Assembly (NCBI RefSeq): GCF_000499845.2
Contig: NC_023759.2
Span: 47,152,672-47,216,671, forward strand
DNA: 64,000 bases
Direction: 5' to 3'
Origin: Phaseolus vulgaris
Lineage: Eukaryota > Streptophyta > Magnoliopsida > Fabales > Fabaceae
Below, piece by piece: positions 14,228 to 26,264 of the stretch (position 1 is its first letter; each line of letters begins with the position of its first letter). The translations under genes were made by a program, and so were the position numbers. The notes beneath the pieces are model-generated. The model was given only the letters and a program-made list of their open reading frames with translations, made no database searches and was not told the origin of the DNA.

Positions 14228-14238
14228 TTTATATATAC
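14228..14238 (+). promoter_or_regulatory. TATA box of galactinol synthase gene
   Basis: TTTATATATAC, about 105 bp upstream of the start codon. It is followed by a pyrimidine-rich leader (CT-rich stretches 14260-14330) typical of plant 5' UTRs. Transcription would be expected to start near 14260. Confidence 0.7.
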
Positions 14239-14336
14239 ACTCCTCACCTTCTCCATCCACCACCATCAAACCATCTCTCTCATCATCAATAACCTTCTTT
14301 CCTATTCTCTCACTCTCTCCACTACTTTCATCAACC

Positions 14337-15595
14337 ATGGCCCCAGAGCTTGTCCCCACCGTTGCAAAATCTACTGCCTCATTCACCAGCCCTCCCATCC
14401 TGCCACCGCGTGCCTACGTCACATTTCTTGCCGGGAATGGTGACTACGTCAAAGGAGTGGTTGGTCTCATCAAAGGGTTGCGAAAGGTCAAAGCTGCGTA
14501 TCCATTGGTGGTGGCTGTCCTCCCTGATGTGCCGGAGGAGCACCGTGAGATCCTCAAGTCGCAGGGCTGCATTGTCCGTGAGATTGAACCTGTTTACCCG
14601 CCAGAAAATCAGACACAGTTCGCAATGGCTTATTACGTCATCAACTACTCCAAGCTCCGTATATGGGAGGTACACTTCAAATTTTGTGACTATTAAAGTC
14701 TTGTACACTTCAAATTAAAGTAAAAATTAACTGAAATTGTATTACTGTGATTACAGTTTGTGGAATACAGTAAGATGATATATTTGGACGGAGATATTCA
14801 GGTATTTGAGAACGTAGACCACTTATTTGACCTACCAGATGGTAACTTTTACGCTGTGATGGACTGTTTCTGTGAGAAGACATGGAGTCACACTCCTCAG
14901 TACAAGGCTGGGTACTGCCAGCAGTGTCCGGAGAAGGTGCAGTGGCCCACCGAATTGGGCCAGCCTCCTGCTCTTTACTTCAACGCCGGCATGTTCCTGT
15001 TTGAACCTAATATGGTCACTTATCATGACCTACTGAAAACGCTGAAAGTCACTACTCCCACGTCCTTTGCCGAACAGGACTTCTTGAACATGTATTTCAA
15101 GAACATTTACAAACCAATTCCTGTGTCCTACAACCTTGTCCTCGCCATGCTTTGGCGCCACCCAGAAAATGTTAACCTTGAGGAAGTCAAGGTTGTTCAC
15201 TACTGTGCAGCGGTATGGCACTAAATCTTGGTCTAATGCAACATAGAGGTTAATTAATGAACATATAATTAGAATTATGCAACATAGAGGTTAATTAATG
15301 AACATATAATTAGAATTTAATTAATGAATCATTTTGAAATGGTTATTTTTTGGAATTTTTGTAGGGGTCGAAACCTTGGAGATATACTGGACAAGAAGAG
15401 AATATGCAGAGGGAGGATATAAAGATGCTGGTGCATAAATGGTGGGACATCTACAATGATGTTTCTCTTGACTACAAACCATTATGTGCAAGTGAAACTC
15501 CAGTGGATGATGTTGACCTGGAACCATTGGAACCGATGGGGCATCTATCAAAGGTTGTTGTTCAACGAGTACTCGCTGCACCTTCAGCAGCTTAG
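14337..15595 (+). CDS. GolS: Galactinol synthase (inositol 3-alpha-galactosyltransferase, GT8)
   Basis: Transfers galactose from UDP-galactose to myo-inositol to make galactinol, the galactosyl donor for raffinose-family oligosaccharides; cytosolic. Exons 14337-14669, 14757-15212 and 15365-15595 join in phase 0 at GT-AG introns to give 339 aa, the usual family length. The GT8 fold begins with AYVTFLAGNGDYVKGVVGL. The DxD metal/UDP-sugar motif is D122-G-D124 in YLDGDIQVF. The HxxxxGxKPW motif spans the exon 2/3 junction (H259...G264-S-K-P-W268). The protein ends in APSAA, the hydrophobic pentapeptide characteristic of galactinol synthases. The start at 14337 has a good context (ACCATGG) and follows a TATA box and CT-rich leader. 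Upstream HSE and G-box motifs suggest heat and ABA/drought induction. Nothing is broken. Which paralogue it is cannot be told from the sequence alone. Confidence 0.97.
15236..15317 (+). repeat. 41-bp tandem duplication in galactinol synthase intron 2
   Basis: A 41-bp segment beginning ATGCAACATAGAGGTTAATT occurs twice head to tail inside intron 2 (15213-15364), with no evident difference between copies. It looks like a recent slippage duplication with no coding effect. Confidence 0.9.
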
Positions 15596-16530
15596 GTTGA
15601 AATACATACGTTGTTCAGGATCAAATGGGGACAAAAAAAACAAATTAAAAAAATGAAAAACAAAACAAGAATTTCAAAAAGAATTTGATAAGGAGTATGT
15701 GGAAGACTTTAAGGTCTAATTTCTTTTTTTTTCTTTTCCCTGTAGATTCAGGGACTGATCGTGCCTTGCTTCTGAGAGAACCTCGACAACTTCTATATGT
15801 ATTTTATTTTCTAAAAGATCTTTATTTTTTTATTTTTTATCTAGGTCTGTTAAAGGTCTTTGTCTGGATCTGGTGTTTGTTTACAGGAATGTGTTCATTA
15901 TGTATAGTTTTGCTGCTACCTTTTCTTGTATGAACTTTGCCATTGTAATACTTTTAGGGCAATGCTTAATGATGATGGCAAAATGTATGTCAATTTTAAT
16001 GGTCAGAAACCCTTGTCCCTTTAGTGTGAAATTATAATTTTTTTTTCTTGTGATAACTCTATTTGGAATATACATTGCTTGATGAAGTACAATAAGATCT
16101 GTGGTGAGGAATGGTTTGAAACCTTCTTCTTAACAAAAGTGAAATGATTTGGGCAACTGACATCACGTTTCATCTGTCCCCCGTGTTGAAGCAAGGGTTT
16201 AGTAGAACAAGCAAGATAAAAGGTATACAAATCTCTTGTAACATATGTGTATTGGATCAAGATATTCAACTATGTTAAAATGTCAAATGAATTATATTAC
16301 TTCTACTGAGTACCTAACAATAATTACAATGAAGTTAGAACTGTTAAAAAAACATTATATAATCTCTATATAACTTTTTCAAAATTTAGTAGCTTTTGGG
16401 AGTTGATTTTTCTTTTTTATTCAGATGGAATGAAATAAATTTTTCTCAATAAGGAAGTAGATTATGTACATAAAATGAAATAAACATCGTATATTCTCTA
16501 TCCCTAATCCCATGTATATGTAATGAAGAA
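15596..16530. other. 3' flank of galactinol synthase
   Basis: AT-rich, T-tract-containing sequence following the stop codon, presumably 3' UTR and terminator sequence. Open frames at 15685-15933 and 16021-16269 show no recognisable protein. Confidence 0.4.
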
Positions 16531-16655
16531 TTACGTATGTATTATAATGAAGCAGAATTCTATATTAGAGTTCCTATTAGATTATTATTTCTTTTAATAA
16601 AAAATTTAATAAGAGTATTTTTTTTAATCAGTATTTAAGAAATAGGAGTACTTTC

Positions 16656-16920
16656 TTATGCTAGAGGAATGAGATTTACCGATAAAAATGATCAAAACCT
16701 AGCCATATTCTGTTATGCTCATATAGTCAAGTTTCGACTATCTTGAATTCTGCAATTAGTCGAGTTATGCTAGAGGAATGAGATTTACCGATAAAAATGA
16801 TCAAAACTTTGTCATATTCTGTTATGCTCATATAGTCGAGTTTCGACTATCTTGAATTCCTGCAATTAGTCGAGTATTCTGTTATGCTCATATAGTCGAG
16901 TTTCGACTATCTTGAATTCT
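16656..16920 (+). repeat. Tandemly duplicated segment 5' of LINE remnant
   Basis: A segment of about 109 bp beginning TTATGCTAGAGGAATGAGAT occurs at 16656 and 16765. A third partial copy (TATTCTGTTATGCTCATATAGTCGAG...) starts near 16876. In the frame that continues into the LINE C-terminus, the last copy reads SSFDYLEF before CEGCKDSDF. The duplications therefore probably affect former reverse-transcriptase coding sequence. Confidence 0.75.
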
Positions 16921-17600
16921 GCGAAGGCTGTAAGGATAGTGATTTCTCGGTAAAATCTGCCTATGCTCTTTTAAGAGGCCCTGTTGAGGGAAAAAGTGTG
17001 CACAGATTATCGCTTGGAAGGTGTTGATTAATTCGATTGCCACAAAAGCTAACTTGGAGAGGCGTGGAGTTTTGGTGGATACCAATCTATGTAGTTTTTG
17101 CAGGATGGTTGTGGAGTCGACAAAACACATGTTTTTTTATTGCAGAATTGCTTGGTTAGTTGCCACAAAAGCTAACTTGGAGAGGCGTGGGGTTTTGGTG
17201 GATGCCAATCTATGTAGTTTTTGCAGGATGGTTGTGGAGTCGACAAAACACATGTTTTTTTATTGCAGGATTGCTTGGTTAGTCTGGAATCAGTGCTATA
17301 CATGGTTAGGGATTGCGTCGGTTGACCATGTTGTCCCAACAACTCACTTCTTGCATTTAAATCTGCTAAATGCTCCTGTCCATGTTAATGTAGTTTGGAA
17401 TTGTGTTTGAATGGTTGTAGTTAGTGAATTATGGAAGCACATGAATAAACATATTTTCTAAGGAGGGGTGATCAATCCTTCGGAAGTGTTCACTTTGGCA
17501 CAATTAAAAGCTTGGTCTTGGGTAACTTCTAAAACTGTTTCTGCTAGTTTTACTTACCCTGAGTGGTGCATTGATCCTAGGGTTTGTATGTTTTCAATAA
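16916..17600 (+). pseudogene. LINE (non-LTR) retrotransposon C-terminus, zf-RVT region
   Basis: The end of a plant L1-type ORF2. A first frame (about 16918-17020) reads CEGCKDSDFSVKSAYALLRG, the FSVKSAY signature upstream of the zinc-binding zf-RVT domain. A shifted frame (17021-17410) carries LINSIATKANLERRGV, then CSFC...ESTKHMFFYCRIAWLVW, the C-x2-C...H-x4-C module with its Trp. After a stop, further recognisable C-terminal sequence runs to about 17590 (SWVTSKT, then a C-terminal PEWCIDP). It is dead: a frameshift near 16990-17020, an in-frame stop at 17408, and an internal 123-bp duplication. Family assignment rests on motif order. No 5' part of the element is present. Confidence 0.75.
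17038..17283 (+). repeat. 123-bp in-frame tandem duplication in zf-RVT
   Basis: Segment 17038-17160 is repeated at 17161-17283 with only a few substitutions. The unit is 123 bp (41 codons), so the frame is kept. The zinc module (C-SFC...H...C) and IAWLV are encoded twice. Confidence 0.95.
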
Positions 17601-17734
17601 AGTGAGCTTTTATAAGAGTTATTCTTTCGGTTGGGTTGTTTGTTGTTCTAAGCTTCTGTTGTTTTTTTTGCCCCTTGTTGTGGTTGCAAAGAGATTGTAT
17701 TGTGTTGGTTTTGAGTTTATACGAGTTAGATTTG

Positions 17735-17925
17735 TATTTGTACTAGTTTTGAAATTGTACGGGTTTTTATAGTGGTAGATTTGTTTGTCTCTCTATTTGT
17801 TGGTTTGGGAGACTAGTGAATTTGTCTCATATTTTGTTAGGTATGTATAAGGTTGACCGACCCCAATTCTAGAATATAAGCATAATAACTCAAAAGAAAT
17901 ATGATTATTTATATATGTATTATAA
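17735..17925 (+). repeat. Segmental duplicate, copy 1 (3' end of LINE remnant)
   Basis: A sequence of about 190 bp, starting TATTTGTACTAGTTTTGAAA and including GGTTGACCGACCCCAATTCT, recurs at 18301-18493 (offset 566 bp) with scattered substitutions. It appears to be LINE 3' sequence duplicated together with the intervening minisatellite. Confidence 0.85.
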
Positions 17926-18745
17926 CAGTCCAATTCCAGAAACAAATTATTTATATATGTATTATAACCAAGCAGAGTTTCTAGAGTCCTAAGGAAGCAG
18001 AATTCTTATTATAATGAAGCAGATTATGTATATATGTATTATAACGAAGCAGAATCCCTATTATATAATGAAGCAGAATCCCTATTATAATGAAACATAA
18101 TGAATGAAGTAGAGTCCTAATATATAATGAAGTAGAGTTCCTATTATAATGAAGTAGAGTTCCTATTATAATGAAACAGATTATGTACATATGTATTATA
18201 ACGAAACAGAGTTCCTAGAGTCCTATTATATAATGAAGCAGAATCCCTATTATAATGAAACATAATGAATGAAGTAGAGTCCTATTATATAATGAAGCAG
18301 TATTTGTACTAGTTTTGAAATTGTACGGGTTTTTATAGTGGTAGATTTGTTTGTCTCTCTATTTGTTGGTTTAGGAGACCAGTGAATTTGTCTCATATTT
18401 TTTTAGGTATGTATAAGGGTTGACCGACCCCAATTCTGAAATATAAGCATAACAACTCAGAAGAAATATGATTATGTATGTATGTATTATATAACGAAGC
18501 AAAGTCCCTACCCTATTATATAACGAAGCAGAGTCCCTATTATATAATGAAGCAGAATCCCTATTATAATGAAACAAATTATCTATATATGTATTATAAT
18601 GAAACAGAGTCCCTATCCTATTATATAAGGAAGCAGAATCCCTATTATAATGAAACGGATTATCTATATATGTATTATAACGAAGCAGAGTCCCTATTAT
18701 ATAATGAAGCAGAATCCTATTATAATGAAACAGATTAGGTATATG
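17885..18745 (+). repeat. Degenerate minisatellite (TATTATAATGAAGCAGA-type units)
   Basis: Many variable-length units built from CCTATTATA(TA)ATGAAGCAGA(G/A)TC, about 20-30 bp each, with GAAACA and GTAGAG variants. Isolated related units also lie at 16535-16580, on the other side of the LINE remnant. The array generates overlapping spurious open frames on both strands (18371-18790, 18478-18738). Confidence 0.9.
18301..18493 (+). repeat. Segmental duplicate, copy 2
   Basis: Second copy of the segment at 17735-17925, embedded between two stretches of the minisatellite. Confidence 0.85.
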
Positions 18746-18749
18746 TATA

Positions 18750-20050
18750 ACTCTAAAAAAATAAAAATCAGAATATATCAAGATATGCATACATCAAAAC
18801 TTAGCCTATCAATATCTGATTACATTAATTCTTCATCTTTACAACTTAAATATTTACATGACCTTAGTTGCCAGAATTATAAAAATCAAACCAAAAAACA
18901 AATCCTTACCTTTACAACTTAAGTATTGACATGATTTTAGTTGTCAAAATTATGCAAAATTAAACCAAAAAATAAACCAGAAGAACTCTAAAACTTCTAA
19001 TTAGTTTATCATAATCCAACTAGAATAACAGCTTTGAACTTCCAAAAAATAGCAATGTTCTAAGGATGTATTGTTGGCGATAGAAACTAAAAGTTACAGA
19101 TTATCCTGTCTCTACATCGTCTATAAATTCTTTTTTCAGCCATCAGTAGAGAAAAACTCATTTAAACATTGCAAGTCAAATACATAACATAAAAATGTAT
19201 TCCAATAAGCTTGAATCAACAAAGCCAAACAAATAACCTTAAGATTTTTAAGCAGATGTAAGGATTCAACAACCAATCAAAGTAAGAATAACTAAAAGAG
19301 ATATTTTAGATGACAACCAAGTCCAAGTCTTTAGTTGGACCAAATAAAAAGCTTTCTCCGCATCCACCTTCCTATGTTTAAAAATGAGTCTATTTCTATG
19401 ATCCATATACTCCAGATTATTGCAATCCATAACCCCTTTCATACCAAATTGTTCAAAGTGACATTTAAGATCATCATGTTGTACGAGTCAGTTCTAACAT
19501 TTATTCCATACACTTCCTGCAAGTTTACATCCAAGGAATAAATGTTGGACAAATTTCTCATAAGCCTTACATGATGGTAGATTGTAGTATTTAAAGTTAT
19601 TTCTCATCTTACCATATTCATCCTAATTGAGATTTTATCTAATAAAATTTTTAATGTGATAATTTGAATTCTAGGAATAACAACCATACGGTTATCACAC
19701 ATAATGTGGTTATGCTGAATATCATATGTAGACAAAAACATCATTTTGTTCCGCAGCTCACACCTTAGTGTCATGAAATAGGAATTGATGTTTTAAAGAA
19801 AATCAAGATGACAAAACTCTCATATTACTGAGTTGAGTTTCTTAGTTGAAAAAAAACCAAAAAGACAATAGTTTTTCTAGACGAGGAGTTCATGATGAGC
19901 AGAAAATGAAACTACTGAGGAGTTCACGATGAGAAAAAACGAAACTATTGAGGAGTTCATGATTCTTGTTAAATTCTAATCTCAAATAATTATTATATTG
20001 CAATCTTGACCAATATGAACAACTAATTTTGTCAATTTTTATGTCAGATT
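18750..20050. other. Intergenic region, no genes recognised
   Basis: No domain-bearing frame. Around 19870-19970 a short segment (GGAGTTCA(T/C)GATGAG...AAACTA(C/T)TGAGGAGTTCA) is repeated about three times at roughly 45-bp spacing. Confidence 0.4.
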
Positions 20051-20389
20051 CAATTACACTACTGAAAAGGATTTTAAATACAGTTAAATCTGACTTTTAG
20101 TCCTGAGTAACAATAAGCTATTGCAACAATCTTTTACTCCACATAAATCAATCCTCCATGACACTAAAAGGTTAAGGTATGCAATTTACTCAACATAAAT
20201 CAATGCTGTCTTATATACCTTCCTTTCAATTTTTATTCTGATTTCTATTTCTAAATTTGTCGACTTGATTTCTTGCAAATTAATTATAAAAGAAACACTT
20301 TATCAGATTAACAATGATTGGTGTAGTTGAAGTTACAGAGGAGTTTATGTAATGAAGCCTTAGTAAACTTGTTTTATTGAAAAAAATTC

Positions 20390-20770
20390 TTATTGTGTTA
20401 ATAATTACTAAAAAAAAAATAGTTTTAATGATATAAATATTTATTATTAAATGTTATAAATATGTCACTATTAATATCATTATGACAATAATGAAATTGT
20501 CACTAGTACTCATGTTATTATTGTACTACTAAGTTTTATTGTGACAAAAATAATTATCACTAATAATTCTATATAATAGTGATAATAATAAAATGTCACA
20601 TATATAAACGACAGTGATAATTTAATTGTCACTAGTGTATTCTATATAGTAGTGATACTAATGATTTATCACAAATACATAAAACAATCATTTTAATATC
20701 AAATTTTATGTGACAATTATTTTATATCATTATTAGAAATTATGAGTGTTTTTTTTATATCAATAACAAA
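20390..20770. repeat. AT-rich block rich in TGTCACT/AGTGATA motifs, probably transposon-derived
   Basis: Both orientations of TTGTCACTA(G/T)T and AGTGATAAT recur about a dozen times in less than 400 bp. This is the look of the subterminal region of a CACTA-type or related DNA transposon. A CACTACTGAAAAGG string lies just upstream at about 20057. Boundaries and class are uncertain. Confidence 0.4.
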
Positions 20771-21544
20771 AATAATATTAAATAAAAAATATATTGAATA
20801 TAGAAACATTAATGGTGTTTCAACCTATGTACAATGTAAAAAAACAAAAACAGAAAAAAAAAGATGATTACAAATAAAATTCGAACACAAAAAAACTCAA
20901 AAACCTGTCACAACACCCACAAAAATAAGTGTAGTACCTAATTCCTTTCTTGATAACCAAAAGGTTGTAAGTAATCTATGTACATTACATATGTGATACC
21001 ACTTACCCCATCTAGAATAGTGTTACAAGAACCCAAAATAACAAGGACCTTTAGAAGTGCACCAAATGTTCCTTCAACTCCCTTGCACCCATTTGTCCTT
21101 AAGAAATATGAAAAGATAATAGGGTTTAATACATCTTTTATATATGTCTAAAGAATGAGCCTATACTACCACTAACAACCTCACTTTATGCCAAACCTTA
21201 TGAGGGAGTTAGATTCACATCAGAAGTAAATATGTTATTGGGTTTAGACACTATATAGGATAAGTGAAATCAATTGTAAAAAGTTGGATCCTAATCCAAA
21301 AAGTGAGCTATTGGATTTAAAACATATACAAAATGATACATTCTCATAGTACACTTAATCAATAGATAATTAACTCATTTTCTAAATATGTCTCCTGTTG
21401 AATACACACAGTTACTTCAGTTACTTCATTTGTGGGTTTTTATAGTTTAAAACATGGTACTAAAGTATACACTCTTATGGACTTAAAAGCTACAAATATT
21501 CTCATATAATGAAATGTTACAACTACAAAATATGAATTCTACGA

Positions 21545-21715
21545 CTCTCTATAAAAACGTTTCGTAAAGAACAGTCGTTATAAAAGAGGCGGTGACATTT
21601 TTGTAGTTTTTGACAAAATTTCAGTGTTTTTAACGACAGTTCCTTGCTAAACCGTCGTTATATGTGTTTTCGGTGTTTTTAACGACAAATCCTTATTGAA
21701 CCATCGTTATATATG
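21545..21715. repeat. Short repeats with AACGAC(N)n GTCGTT inverted motifs
   Basis: GTGTTTTTAACGACAGTTCC...AAACCGTCGTTATAT at about 21629 is repeated about 49 bp later as GTGTTTTTAACGACAAATCC...AACCATCGTTATAT. An inverted AACAGTCGTTATAA lies upstream. Probably a terminal or subterminal region of a DNA transposon. Confidence 0.45.
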
Positions 21716-22110
21716 GCTATGGAGCGCTTTTTTCCACGTGGGCTCCCTTCACTCTCACTCTCTCCACTCACTTCATCTTTTTCCTCTCACTCCCTTCACC
21801 TTCACCTTCCTCACTCTCACTTATCTTCTCCCTTCACCTTCATTGCACGTTTGACCGTACCACCCGCCCTTAAATCCGCCGCCCCTGCGATGCACTAGGC
21901 ATTGCTTCATCAACCGTCCTCAAACTCACCACCCCTCTTGCGCTTGCACCGCATGACGAACCCTAAGGTTGTGCGGCCTGCCTCCCTTCCTCCTGCAACA
22001 GCTCGCTACTACTGAAGGAGAACGTTGTTGCTAGTTCTGTTCCGTTTTACCACCGCTCATTCGCACAACTTTTTCCCGCTAGGTTAGGGTTTAAATACTC
22101 TTTATTGTTT
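21716..22110 (+). other. GC-richer exon-like island, possible captured gene fragment
   Basis: A block of about 400 bp, markedly richer in C and G than its surroundings, with an open frame 21713-21898 that is Ser/Leu/His/Pro-rich (from CT-rich DNA). It is followed by a possible splice donor-like GCTAGGTTAGGG near 22080. It lies directly next to transposon terminal motifs and upstream of a CACTA terminus. I do not recognise the product, and it may simply be CT-rich non-coding DNA. Confidence 0.25.
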
Positions 22111-22571
22111 TTAATGAATTTGTGATTACAACGTCTTGGTTGGTTCTGAGTCCTGTGCAATTTTTATTTAGAAAGTTTTTAATTTGATAATATATGCGTT
22201 GATGCTGAGAATGCGTGCCAACCCTTCACCTCTGCACGTCCACACATCGCCAACATCTCCAACATAATTTTAAATTTTTTAATAAATATTTGAATGTTTG
22301 TGTTGATTAGTTAATAGTAATGTAATAGGCATACAATAGGTCTTGAGACACAAGATAGACGAACAAGGTAAGTTATCATCACTAAAAACAAAGCAAGGTG
22401 TTTGGTTTGCATGATTGAGACAAACAAACAATATTGTAAAATTCATTAAAAATAGATAGAAATTAATTTTTGATCCAAATTTTTTTGTGGGAACTTGATT
22501 TAGTGTATATTTGATGGAGGAGTTCTTTGATAGTGATAGATTTGGAGTTGCCAAAAAATAGCGTGGCAATT

Positions 22572-22786
22572 TAATTAGATAATTGGTAGTTAAAACTTTG
22601 GTAGTTAATTAGATACCAATTTAAAAATTATTTAACAATAATATAAACTAATTTAGAAACTAAAATTTTATTTAATCTCTAAAATTGTCTCTAATTTAGT
22701 CATTATAACAACTAATTATTTTTTGTCTCTAAAATTGGTTTCTATTTCATGATTGGTTTTTATTTCATGATTATTTTCTTGTAGTG
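22572..22786. mobile_element. CACTA transposon subterminal region and terminus
   Basis: The block ends TTATTTTCTTGTAGTG at 22786, the inverse of CACTACAAGAAAATAA, a typical CACTA end. It is preceded by about 200 bp of the repeated motif family TTAGTTTCTAAATTAGT / ATTGGTAGTTAAAAC.TT.GTAGTTAATTAGATA. The same motif family recurs at 39060-39185 and 39845-40130. The opposite terminus was not found with confidence. Confidence 0.7.
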
Positions 22787-23640
22787 ACAAGTCTAATTAT
22801 CTAGAAAAAAAAAGAGCAAAAGAAGCACACATCAATTATCATTAAACACAAATATTAATTTCATTCAAAATGGTTGAAAAGTTCTTAATAAATGAAAGAT
22901 TGTTTTTAGTAAGTCAAATAACATAAGTTGTTCCAAAAACAGACAAACAACACAATCAATAAAGATATGTTGTTTGAGCTCACAAAAGAAACCATGAAAC
23001 CAATATACTTGAAATAATTTGTTAGTGCAAAAATATCGGACAAGAAGGAATAGTGATTTTGGTTTCTATTTTTCAAATATAATAATATTGGTATTCATTT
23101 TAATTTTATGCATTTATTTAAATTTAAATACATGTAATACTATTTTTTTTATATATTATATAGTCTATAATTTTATTAATATTGATATATTTACATAATC
23201 TAAAAATTTATACATAAAAACAAATTTCAAATCTTAAACCCTTCATAAATTATAACCTACACTTTCACTAATTCATAAATTTTAAAAATTGTCATTCGTG
23301 TGGTAGTATCCAGGCACCATAGGAAAAATTGACTTCTAAAAACAATGGGTAAGAAAAGAACAGTGTCTTTTGGATATACTGGAAAAAAATGCAAATTATT
23401 TTGATATTAGGTTGTAAATATATTGTTCTTTATCAAAGACAAATTAATACATGCTAGATCAGATGAAAGATTCTAAACAAGGTAACCGCATCAAACATCG
23501 GAAGTCACAATCGCTATAAACTCAACCAAACTTGAAGCAATCCACAAATGATAAATCACTATGCCTGCAATCACAAATCAATTAAAAGAAAAACAATTAG
23601 TTAAGGCCTTCATATGAAATCTGCGAATCTATATTTAGAA
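22787..23640. other. Intergenic region downstream of ARF gene
   Basis: AT-rich. The part nearest 23641 will include the ARF 3' UTR (the gene is on the - strand). No other feature seen. Confidence 0.5.
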
Positions 23641-25340
<1,700 letters not shown>

Positions 25341-25405
25341 TTGGAGATATGACAAAGAAAGTTGTGTTGAGGAAATTGAGATGAGATCTGAGGTGGTGGT
25401 TGTTG

Positions 25406-26264
25406 TTGTGTTGATGTTTCGGGGCAGCGTTTAGTAAATGATCTGATGTTGTTGTTGTGTTTTGGCGTTTGGATGGTCTCAAATTCTCTAATAAAAAAAA
25501 TTCATTACTTTGCTTATCATCCTTTCTTCTAATTATTTTTTAAATTTGTTAATCAAATTATACAAATATTTGTATAATATTAGAAATTATGCTTTATAAT
25601 ATTTATTGTATTTTTCACATTACAATTAAATATAAATATAAATATAAATATAAAGATTATACGAGTTATTTTTCGTGTTTATTAATATAAATATGTTTTT
25701 TTATGTTAAAATATTATGAGAATCAAATTCTTTTAAATAATTATGCCCTTTTATTGAATGAACAATAATATTTTACGTAATATAATGTTATATTTATATT
25801 AATGTTATTAATTTTAATATATACAATAAAACGTTTGATTTTATAATTTAATTATAAATAATATTAAATTTGTAATATTATGTCTTAAAATCAAGTTGTT
25901 TCAATTCTATACAGCTAAAATTGAATCTTTATTAAATTATGTTTCAGTCTAATTTAACAAGAAACATTTTATTTTAAGTTATTTCAAATTCCAGTCTTAT
26001 AAAACCCTAAACAACTTAAACTTATAAAAATAAAATGCAAATCATTTACTATGTATCTAAACTATATTTCTTAATACAAGTTGGGGTCATATGACAATTG
26101 AAGTAACTCGGCATTTGTTTATTATTTTTTCACATCTTCAGACAATCGAGTGCAAACTATATTAAAGCATACAACATCACACAATGCATTCCTTATTCTA
26201 CAAGGGAAAAGGAAAGGGTAAGAGAAAAATATGACTACAAATGTTGATCTTTCGTTCCAACTAG
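25406..26264. other. Intergenic region between ARF and GLB1 genes
   Basis: AT-rich, with a short (AAATAT)n hexamer run near 25627-25650. It includes the ARF promoter side near 25350-25500 and the GLB1 3' flank near 26264. No TATA box could be assigned with confidence. Confidence 0.4.

Noticed and set aside
14066..14708. Frames on both strands overlapping galactinol synthase exon 1 (14066-14398 -, 14350-14718 +, 14379-14708 -)
   Set aside because: Shadows of the well-supported GT8 coding frame.
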